Source: Antedon mediterranea (Eukaryota; Echinodermata; Crinoidea; Comatulida; Antedonidae). From it: a stretch of DNA of 64,000 bases. The stretch's first letter is position 1. Every line of letters starts with the position of its first letter. The translations under genes and the position numbers were made by a program. Location: assembly GCF_964355755.1 (NCBI RefSeq), contig NC_092673.1:26789001-26853000 (forward strand), given 5' to 3'. The notes beneath the pieces are model-generated. The model was not told the DNA's origin and made no database searches. It was given only the letters and a program-made list of their open reading frames with translations. Of this stretch, positions 25,327 to 37,300 are shown in pieces.

Positions 25327-28300
25327 ATGCGATTTTCATTGTGGATTTGTTATATTTTGGTAGCATTTATCGATGTCAAATGTCAGGACTATCAGGGTAG
25401 GTATTTTTCGACTAGCGAGGGGTAGGCCTAGGCTGCTCTTCTTCGAGGCCTTTTAACCTAGCTAGGCCTAGTGCTTTATACCTAGGCTAATAGGCCTAGT
25501 ATTTGTTAGTTTATAATTGATAGGCCTAGGACCTTTATAATATGCTAATTCTGCAGATTATCATTTCATTCATTATTTTTTAAATTTTAATAAACATTTC
25601 ATAATGTCATGATTGATTGATGGTTAAATAAATGTGAGCCTAGCTAGCTAGCCTAGCTAGGGTAGGCCTACCTATAGGCCTAGGCCTATTAATAAATTAT
25701 CCATATTTTAAGCTAATAATTGTATATTTTATATTAATATAGGCCTAGCCTATTAAACATTTATTGGTTTAGTTTAGTTATAATGGGAAAGTTTAGGCGA
25801 ATGCCTTTTTAACCCCATATCAACTACATTGTGTCGATGCGATTCTTGAAGGTGTTAGTTGTCCCAGAATTAACAACGTCAGCTGGTAAACTGTTCCAAT
25901 GGTTTATTACTCGTTGCGAGAAGGTATGTCTTCTACAGTTCAATCCTTTATGGAAAATAGGCTTAAGATGATTAAGATGATTAGTTATCAATTTTTTTTC
26001 ATATTCCGTTTTGGCATCACAGATTTCCAAAATTTAAAGTCAAATTATAATTTGGCATAGCCATCTAGGCCCTAGTATCATTCATAGGATAGCCTTTTGT
26101 GTTTTTCAGTAAAAAGCCCCTATTATCTTCATTTCCGTTCATAAGTTGGGCCGAAATTCTTAATATTTGAATATTCTGATAATTAACAAATAATTTGCAT
26201 GGTCTGATGATCACACTGTAGTACTGTATTATCGTAAAGAATTACTGTACTGTACTGACCTTGGGAAAACAACAATAATATACAGTGATCTGAATATTTA
26301 GGTGATCATTTAGAATAAAATGATCACCTATTGTTATTGTATGAAATCTTTATTCTTATTCTTATTGGTTATCCGCAACGAAGTTGCAGGATAACCTCTT
26401 GTGATTGTACGAAATCATCATCATCATCATCATCATCATCAACTTTTTATTGGTTATCCGCAACGAAGTTGCAGGATAACCTCTTGTGATTGTACGAAAT
26501 CATCATCATCATCATCATCAACTTTTTATTCTTCTTCTTTCTTTCTGTATGATTTTTGTGTAACGCTTTTCTCTAAAACTCGCAAACATAACATTTTGTT
26601 AACTATGTTAACATTTTGACATTTATGTAACGTCGTCAAGCGAAGCTTTTCATGATGTTTACAATTGCGCAACGTGACGTACGCGCGATTTAACGATTTT
26701 ATCGTATTTAACATATGTCGAAAACCAAATAACATTTTAAAGTGAAACTTTGCAAAAGTTTAATTTATATCATGCGCTAAATTTCTGTTGAAAAAAAATT
26801 GCGTGTTTTACACAAAGTTACGCGCGCACGCACATTTAAAATTTCAAAATGCGCAAAATTAATTTATAATCAACTTTCTACGCGTTTCATGTCGTTTTAA
26901 GCATGTCAAAAATTCCCACGCGTGCGCACATTTCTACGTGTGCGGTGCGCACGTAGCATTAAAAACGTATTTTTTTCGCGTGATTTATGTTTTTCCAGCC
27001 TTTTCTAGTAATTTTACCAAATTTTAAACAATTTCGACTTAAAGATACGTCATACGAGCACGTCGAATTGGACAATTTGCGCGCGTTTTTTATGAAAAGG
27101 TTAAAAAATTCGTTTAAAATATGTCTTTTTTTAAACAGTCGTAATTTCTAAACTAGACGGTCAAATTTTTGTGGATGACATATTCTGGAAGTAGATGAGT
27201 TGTAGATATCGGATCAGGTATTAATATGGCTAACCGGACATTGTGACGTCATCGTATGGCCACGCGAATATAAAATTTAGTATTTTTGTATCTTTCGTCA
27301 TAGCTCATCACATTGAATAGAGCGCATCTCCACTTATCCGTTTTCCATTTTCACCCCGATTTTGATATTGTCTAGGTCAATCAACTATCTTTCGCATGAG
27401 TTAAAAATATTTTAATTTTTTTGACGTCATCATGCCTAAAAATTTAAATCACGTGTGGCATCAATTTCATCTTTACAGTAAATTTTAATCTGTTATAGCT
27501 CGTAAGAATAAAATGTGATAATCACGATTAAAACTTTTTCTGGAAGCTATTGGATTGTAGATATGAAATTATGTAAAAATGTTGCCAATCGGATGTTGTG
27601 ACGTCATCATATGGCCAGTTAAATAAAAAAGGTCGTATTTTCATCTTTTTCGTCATAATTCATTACATTTAAAAGAGCGCGCATCAATATTTAACGTATT
27701 CAAATTTCTTCTACACGCTAATACGTTGTTGCTGAGATAATTTGCTTTCGGAATTGCTAACTTCGCGTTTCATTTTAAAACCATCAACATGTTAAAAATT
27801 GCAATAAATAGCGGGTCCCGTAATTTCACCTATTCTACACTGTATGTGATATGGATACAGATTATACTGTGTATACTATATATGAATTTAAATAATAAAA
27901 TTCAGCAATAACAACAGATCATATTCTTCAGTTCAGGTCATAATGCCAACGTGAACACTTCCTTTTGTCCTCAACCTATCCCCTTAATGTTAATGTTGCA
28001 CCACTTGCGCGGCGGATAACCAAACTCGTCAAAGTGACGAGTTACATGTCTAGTTCTTCTTCTTTCTTTCTGTATGATTTTTGTGTAACGCTTTTCTCTA
28101 AAACTCGCAAACATAACATTTTGTTAACTATGTTAACATTTTGACATTTATGTAACGTCGTCAAGCGAAGCTTTTCATGATGTTTACAATTGCGCAACGT
28201 GACGTACGCGCGATTTAACGATTTTATCGTATTTAACATATGTCGAAAACCAAATAACATTTTAAAGTGAAACTTTGAAAAAGTTTAATTTATATCATGC

Positions 28301-31300
28301 GCTAAATTTCTGTTGAAAAAAAATTGCGTGTTTTACACAAAGTTACGCGCGCACGCACATTTAAAATTTCAAAATGCGCAAAATTTATTTATAATCAACT
28401 TTCTACGCGTTTCATGTCGTTTTAAGCATGTCAAAAATTCCCACGCGTGCGCACATTTCTACGTGTGCGGTGCGCACGTAGCATTGAAAACGTATTTTTT
28501 TCGCGTGATTTATGTTTTTCCAGCCTTTTCTAGTAATTTTACCAAATTTTAAACAATTTCGACTTAAAGATACGTCATACGAGCACGTCGAATTGGACAA
28601 TTTGCGCGCGTTTTTTATGAAAAGGTTAAAAAATTCGTTTAAAATATGCCTTTTTTTAAACAGTCGTAATTTCTAAACTAGACGGTCAAATTTTTGTGGA
28701 TGACATATTCTGGAAGTAGATGAGTTGTAGATATCGGATCAGGTATTAATATGGCTAACCGGACATTGTGACGTCATCGTATGGCCACGCGAATATAAAA
28801 TTTAGTATTTTTGTATCTTTCGTCATAGCTCATCACATTGAATAGAGCGCATTTCCACTTATCCGTTTTCCATTTTCACCCCGATTTTGATATTGTCTAG
28901 GTCAATCAACTATCTTTCGCATGAGTTAAAAATATTTTAATTTTTTTGACGTCATCATGCCTAAAAATTTAAATCACGTGTGGCATCAATTTCATCTTTA
29001 CAGAAAATTTTAATCTGTTATAGCTCGTAAGAATAAAATGTGATAATCACGATTAAAACTTTTTCTGTAAGCTATTGGATTGTAGATACGAAATTATGTA
29101 AAAATGTTGCCAATCGGATGTTGTGACGTCATCATATGGCCAGTTAAATGAAAAAGGTCGTATTTTCATCTTTTGCGTCATAATTCATTACATTTAAAAG
29201 AGCGCGCATCAATATTTCACGTATTCAAATTTCTTCTACACGCTAATACGTTGTTGCTGAGATAATTTCCTTTCGGAATTGCTACCTTCGCGTTTCATTT
29301 TAAAACCGTCAACATGTTAAAAATTGCAATAAATAGCGGGTCCCGTAATTTCACCTATTCTACACTGTATGTGATATGGATACAGGTTATACTGTGTATA
29401 CTATATATGAATATAAATAATAAAATTCAGCAATAACAACATATCATATTCTTCAGTTCAGGTCATAATGCCATAGTGAACACTTCCTTTTGTCCTCAAC
29501 CTATCCCCTTAAGTTAATGTTGCACCACTTGCGCTGCGGATAACCAAACTCGTCAAAGTGACGAGTTACATGTCTAGTTGGTTATCCGCAACGAAGTTGC
29601 AGGATAACCTCTTGTGATTGTACGAAATCATCATCATCATCATCATCAACTTTTTATTAGTTATCCGCACTATGGCGGATAACTCCTTGTAACTGTCCTG
29701 TTTCATCATCTTTTTTTTTTTCTGTATTATTCTTCTTTCTTTCTGTCATTTTTGTGCAGAGCGTATCTCTAAAACGTGTAAAGTTAACATTTTATAACTT
29801 TGTCAAGATATGGGCAATCACGTGAAGTTGTGCTTTCCTATAATTGAATGACGTCAGAGTTGCGCAACATGACTTACGCGCGTTTTTATGAATTTCGCGT
29901 ATTTAACATAGATCGAAAACCATATAACAATTTAAATTGAAACTTAGCAAAAGTCTAATTTATATCGTGCGCTAACTTTTTGTGCACTAAAAATGGCATG
30001 TTTTACACGAAGTTACGCGCGCACGCGCGTTTAAAATTTTACAATGCGAAAAATCAATTTCTAATCAACTTTCTACGCGTTTCATGTCATTTTGAGCATG
30101 TCAAAAATTCCCACACGTGCGCAAATATTTACGCGCGTGGTGCACACGTAGCGTTAAAAACGTCATTTTTTCGAGTGATTTATGTTTTTCCAGCCTTTTC
30201 TAGTAATTTTACCAACTTTTAAACAATTTCGACTTCAAATTACGTCATACGAGCACGTAGAATATGATAATTTGCGCGCTTTTTTGATGAAAAACTTCAA
30301 AAATTCGTCAAAATTAAGCCTTTTTTTAAACAATCGTAGTTTCTAAACTAAACGGTAAAATTTATTTTTATTACATATTCTGGAAGTTGATGAGTTGTAG
30401 ATATCAGATCATGCATTAATATGGCTAACCGGACATTGTGACATCATCGTATGGCCACGCGAATATGAAATTTAGGATTTTTGTATCTTTCGTCATAACT
30501 CCTCACATTTAATAGAGCGCATCTCCACTTATCCGTTTTCCATTTTCACCCCGATTTTGATATTGTCTAGGTCAATCAACTATCTTTAGCATGAGTTAAA
30601 AATATTTTAATTTTTATGACGTCATCATGCCTAAAAATTTAAATTACGTGTGGCATTAATTTCATCTTTACAGTAAATTTCAATCTGTTATAGCTCGTAA
30701 GAATAAAATGTGATAATCACGATTAAAACGTTTTCTTGAAGCTATTGGATTGTAGATACAAAATCATGTGAACATTTTGCCAATCGGATGTGGTGACGTC
30801 ATCATATGGCCAGTTAAATAAAAAAAGTTGTATTTTCATATTTTGCGTCATAGTTCATTACATTTAAAAGAGCGCGCATTAATATTTCACCTATTTAAAT
30901 TTCTTCTACACGTTAATATGTTGTTGCTGAGATAATTTCCTTCCAAAATTGCTACCTTCGCGTTTCATTTTAAAACCATCAACATGTTAAAAATTGCAAT
31001 AAATAGCGGGTCCCGTAATTTCCCCTATTCTACACTGTATGTGATATGTATACAGATTACACTGTGTATACTATATATGAATCAAAATAATAGAATTCAG
31101 CAATAACAACATATCATAGTCTTCGGTTCAGGTCACAATGCCATAATCTTTTTCCGTGTGCAATATTGCAACGTATGGCGTGCACGTGGCGTTTGTCGTG
31201 CGGATAACTAACTCGTCAAAGTGACGAGTTTCATGTCTAGTTCTTCTTCTTTCTTTCTGTATGATTTTTGTGTAACGCTTTTCTCTAAAACTCGCAAACA

Positions 31301-34300
31301 TAACATTTTGTTAACTATGTTAACATTTTGACATTTATGTAACGTCGTCAAGCGAAGCTTTTCATGATGTTTACAATTGCGCAACGTGACGTACGCGCGA
31401 TTTAACGATTTTATCGTATTTAACATATGTCGAAAACCAAATAACATTTTAAAGTGAAACTTTTCAAAAGTTTAATTTATATCATGCGCTAAATTTCTGT
31501 TGAAAAAAAATTGCGTGTTTTACACAAAGTTACGCGCGCACGCACATTTAAAATTTCAAAATGCGCAAAATTAATTTATAATCAACTTTCTACGCGTTTC
31601 ATGTCGTTTTAAGCATGTCAAAAATTCCCACGCGTGCGCACATTTCTACGTGTGCGATGCGCACGTAGCATTGAAAACGTATTTTTTTCTCGTGATTTAT
31701 GTTTTTCCAGCCTTTTCTAGTAATTTTACCAAATTTTAAACAATTTCGACTTAAAGATACGTCATACGAGCACGTCGAATTGGACAATTTGCGCGCGTTT
31801 TTTATAAAAAGGTTAAAAAATTCGTTTAAAATATGCCTTTTTTTAAACAGTCGTAATTTCTAAACTAGACGGTCAAATTTTTGTGGATGACATATTCTGG
31901 AAGTAGATGAGTTGTAGATATCGGATCAGGTATTAATATGGCTAACCGGACATTGTGACGTCATCGTATGGCCACGCGAATATAAAATTTAGTATTTTTA
32001 TATCTTTCGTCATAGCTCATCACATTGAATAGAGCGCATCTCCACTTATCCGTTTTCCATTTTCACCCCGATTTTGATATTGTCTAGGTCAATCAACTAT
32101 CTTTCGCATGAGTTAAAAATATTTTAATTTTTTTGACGTCATCATGCCTAAAAATTTAAATCACGTGTGGCATCAATTTCATCTTTACAGTAAATTTTAA
32201 TCTGTTATAGCTCGTAAGAATAAAATGTGATAATCACGATTAAAACTTTTTCTGGAAGCTATTGGATTGTAGATATGAAATTATGTAAAAATGTTGCCAA
32301 TCGGATGTTGTGACGTCATCATATGGCCAGTTAAATAAAAAAGGTCGTATTTTCATCTTTTTCGTCATAATTCATTACATTTAAAAGAGCGCGCATCAAT
32401 ATTTAACGTATTCAAATTTCTTCTACACGCTAATACGTTGTTGCTGAGATAATTTGCTTTCGGAACTGCTAACTTCGCTTTTCATTTTAAAACCATCAAC
32501 ATGTTAAAAATTGCAATAAATAGTGGGTCCCGTAATTTCACCTATTCTACACTGTATGTGATATGGATACAGATTATACTGTGTATACTATATATGAATT
32601 TAAATAATAAAATTCAGCAATAACAACAGATCATATTCTTCAGTTCAGGTCATAATGCCAACGTGAACACTTCCTTTTGTCCTCAACCTATCCCCTTAAT
32701 GTTAATGTTGCACCACTTGCGCGGCGGATAACCAAACTCGTCAAAGTGACGAGTTTCATGTCTAGTTATTTATTTCTCTCTGTACAGATTTTGTGTAACA
32801 AATATCTCAAAAAGTTTAATGTTAATGATTACCAAAATTTCACAATGTCTTTCAAATACGTTAACTTAGTCCTAATAAGCTTTTCAGCGTGATCACTCAT
32901 CCGTGACGTCACGTATACGCCATTTTGTGAAATCACATTATCAATCATATCTCCATAATTCATTATCACATATTAATGAAAATCACTACACGTAAACTTG
33001 AGGTCAAGGTAAAAAATATTAGCAAATAAAAACTCGGGCGTTTCAAGGTCATGCGCGTGAAATCGCGCGTTGAAATTTTAAAAAGCTCTAAATTTAGTTT
33101 TTATCAATTTAGAGCATGAAATAGGCCATTTGTGTGTTTAAAAAAATTACTGCGCAAAAACACATTTTTGCGCACGCGATTTTTAAAAAGGGTAAAAAAT
33201 AAAATTTGATGTATACATCATATTCTACTCATAATCCTTAGTACATTCTCCGACTTTGAGTCCATTCCGACTTAAAATAACGCTATACGAGCACGTTAAA
33301 AATGACAAAATGCGCACATTAATTGTACAAAAGTGCTAAAAATGGTAAAAAATAAGGACTTTTTAAAATGAATATAACTCTTCAGAATGGCAGGTGACCC
33401 CCAATTTTTTTAACTTATTATGGAAGCCAATAAGTTGTAGATACAAATGTATATACACATTAGACGTACAAAATGGTATGACGTCATCAAATGGCCACTT
33501 GAATTTAGAAATTAGGAATTTTTATCGATTTGTGTGGGTTATCACATTCAATAGAGCGCATCTCCGTTATTTGAGCCCGATTTTCGCACAAATTTTAGTA
33601 TGTGCTTGCTCAATTAATTATCTTTCTAATGAGTTGTCAACATTTTTATTTTGATTACTTCATCACGCGTAAAAACTTGAATAACCTAGGTCGTGTAATT
33701 TCAGCTACACCATACATTTGAATATCTTACAGCTCTTCAGAATTAAAGGTGACCTTGAAGATTATAATTTATTATAAAAGCTGATGAAACGTAGATATGA
33801 ATTCGTATAAAAATTAGGCCTATCGGATGTTGTGACATTATGAAATGGTCAGTTTAAGTTAAAAGGTAGTTTTTTTCTCTCTTTCGTCAAATTTATACAA
33901 ATTTCAAAGAGCGCGCATTGCGCTTCTACGTGTCAAATTCTCTTCCAATCCTTATATTTATTTGCTCAATTCATTATCTTTCGAAATTGCCATCTTCGAG
34001 TTTATTATGATAATTGCATCATACCAAAAAATTAGAACATGATGTGGGTCCCGTAATTTCACCTATGCTACACTGTATATAGATATACAGTATATATACT
34101 GTACATATTGTATATGGCATATAATAGGCACAACTCAGCACTAGAAGCGTATGCATCATGTCATAGGATGGCGTACATCAACTTTTTACGATTGTATGTT
34201 AACGTACGTGCATGTTTTAAAAAATTTAATTTCATTAAAATGATAAAAATGATCACCTATAATTCGTCAAAGTGACGAATTAAATTCTAGTCTAATTTGG

Positions 34301-37300
34301 TTTTAAATGCATAATTAATTCAGATTTAGAATGGTAAGACGATTAACCTGATTACACACATGCTAATATCAACATACAGTACAGTATTAGTACAATAATT
34401 TATGAATTAGGCTAACAAAATGTGATGTGCCCATATATGGACATGATGATGTCATATCACTACCATATTTAAGCATACAGGTTCACCTTTTAAAATGTTA
34501 ATTTTTCAGGTTGTATTTGTGATTCGCTTGGAACAATAAACGTCGCTAATTGTACGAACGAAACCGTAGTATGCGCATGCGTTCATGGGTATAGCGGAGA
34601 GTTCTGTCATCTATGTGATAGCGACTTCTTCCAGGTAAACTCTTCGGAGGCTTGCCAACCATGTGATTGCCATGCCAACGGAGTAGTGAACAACACATGC
34701 GATAGGTAAGGACAGTAGGTTTAATCGATATAGGAACACCCCCAGGACCCCCCTACTCCTTAAGCAGGAGTGTCCCCTTAATAGAGGTTGCGGTAGTGTT
34801 GTGACACACATTAATAGTACTGTAAATTGCTTTGTTTCATGGAAAAGTGTGCCCTTAATTAATAGAGGTGTGCCACCTTAATAGAGGTGTCCCACCTTAA
34901 TAGAGGTGTCCCCGAATAGGGTTTTACAACAGAACGGATTGATGTATCATCAATTATCTAAAGTTCAGTAATTTTATCCATAAAATAAAATTACATTTGT
35001 ATAACCCCTCTCCTTTTCTGTTGGTGTAATTTCATTTTTTGTTTATATATTTATATTTAGCGATGGTGTTTGCAGTTGTCATGGTAACTGGATTGGCAAT
35101 AAGTGTGACGCGTGTGTTGATGGATATTATTATTTGAACGACACTTGTGTAGAATGTCAGTGTAGTGGTCAGGCGTGCAATAAAACAACAGGTTTGTACT
35201 GTAATGTTAATTTTAACATTCATTAAATTTGTGTTGCTCCGCCGTACCACAGCAACTATGTTTAACAACAACTATGTCCGCAACCCCTAAAACAAGGCAA
35301 TCATTTGGTTATAAAATGTAACATTGATTAAAACATTTTTTTTTAAATAGGCAGGGAGGAGTAATAGTACTGTCTTGTCAGTGTCAGAGTTTTTTTTTAA
35401 ACCTAAATATACATTTTATGTGGGATTGATGAATGTTTTAATGAATGTTTTAATTTGAATTTGTTCTATGTATGATGTATTTGTGAATGTTTTTACCATA
35501 TTTTCTGTTGAGGAAACAATGTTTCCATGTACACATTTTTATATACTGTATGGAACAAATAAAGATTTGATTTGATCAATATGGGAGGGAAAAGCATATC
35601 ATAAATGATAACATAACATGCTTCACACTTTATAAACACATGATAAAATTTTAAAACAATAATATTACAAAGAAGAATGATGGGAATATATTTTAAGGAT
35701 GATTGCTATTATTGAAATACAACCCCTTCTCCCCGCACCCAAATAAAAAATATAAAAAACAAGTTCCAATATTTGTAATAAATATCTGAGCTTTGGGTAA
35801 GGATATAATTGTAAATTATTGCTAAGAATGTTTTCTTTTTGAATACAAAACCATGACATTTTGGAATAACATACCTGTAGCAATCTGTTACATACGTATT
35901 GTTTTTTTGTCAGCCAATCTAACAACTTATAACATCTCCATGACAATTTTAATCTACTATTGTCAAAATCTGTTGCCAACACCCTTTGAGATTTAATTTT
36001 TTACATAGTGTATTCTTAGTAACTGTTTAGGGTAAATGTAACTTAAATGTAGTAAATGCTGCTATACATATACCGTAATTTCAATACATGGAATATGTTT
36101 AAAGCTCTGTCTACACTGTCAAACTGTAGTTTGACAAAAAAAAGTGTGATGGGCCCAAACATGGTAGTGATATGGCATCATCATGTCAATATATGGGCAC
36201 ATCACATTTTTTGTCACATAATGTTTGATAATGATAGTGTAGACAAGGTTTAAAGATGTATTGTCCCCCCAAAACATGAAAAATGAAGATTAATTAAATC
36301 AGACTTTGAATATGTTATGTTGTAGTTTTAATAAAGTTAATCACTTCCATAGAAAAAAAAAACAAACAAAAATTATGTTTTCACTAGTAAAATGATAAAA
36401 TAAATGGTTAAATTCAACCAAAAATGCATTGGCTGGCAGCCAATTTGACCATTTTTTGCCTTCAATTAAAATTTTTCAGGTAAATACTGTACATATTTTT
36501 TCGATCCAATTTTTGGTCAAAGTGGATAACTATTATGTTGCTTTAAAATGGAATATTCAACCAAAATTGTTTTAAGAATTATTTTTTTAGGGGGACAATA
36601 CATCTTTAATACATAATGAGAAACTAGTGTGTGAATTCCTAAAACACCATAAAATGTATCATTTATTGAACATACTGTACAATGTGATTTGAATATAAAG
36701 TGGATAGTATCAAGGACATTTTTGCATAAACATTATACACATCATTAGTAATAATAAATGTTATATTCAACTATTATGTTTCCTATTTTGTGTATCAAAT
36801 CAATCAAATCAAAATCATCTTTATTTCAATCAATATATAAAAAAATATAGTATTGGATATTTACAATTCATATAAAAAAACAAAAAATATATTGAAAAAA
36901 ATCTGTATAAAAAGTCAAGAACAACAATGAAAAATCCTGAATCTCTGAGTAGAAACATTGAATTATAAGGTTTATGGTATCCCTATCTTGAAATTGTAGA
37001 CATTTTTGGTCAAACAAATAACATTATAATTAACCAGTTAAGAGTGAAATAAGTTCTGTTCTTTATGGTTTCTGTTGTGAAGATCGTGATGATTTCGCCA
37101 CTCCAGAAATAAACCATTCGTGTCAATTTAGTTGAAGTAAAGAAAATATTGTTGAAGTAATAATGATAATATTGGAAGAAAGATTTATGAGATTTAAAAA
37201 AAACAATCTACTGCTGAGTAATTACAAGTCATTAATCAGCTATTTTTAGAAAGATTGACGTCCTAAACGTGTTTTTAAATCCTTTCAATCATAAAGTTGT

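Larger units (their letters stand above)
26300..34290 (+). mobile_element. Array of Helitron-like non-autonomous elements
   Basis: Begins with a GGTGATCATTT palindrome (26300-26329) and two 85-base copies of a head module (26367 and 26452) made of a GGTTATCC palindrome and an ATC microsatellite. Five body units follow head to tail; each ends in a hairpin of ACTCGTCA-aag-TGACGAGT type, a short spacer and CTAG (ends at 28053, 29577, 31240, 32765 and 34290). The first four are type B, the last type A. Head palindromes match one arm near the tail (GCGGATAACC; TGATCACCT), which resembles the asymmetric inverted ends of Helentron/Helitron2 elements. No transposase is encoded. The array lies inside MEGF9 intron 1. 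Confidence 0.75.

Noticed and set aside
26418-26520. Possible poly-His coding frame in the ATC repeats
   Set aside because: Microsatellite inside a transposon head; reading frames of both strands are simple repeats.
28313-30222. 80-codon frames shared by units 2 and 3 of the array (FPAFSSNFT motif)
   Set aside because: They begin at non-ATG or weak starts and the units differ too little to show selection; more likely chance open frames.
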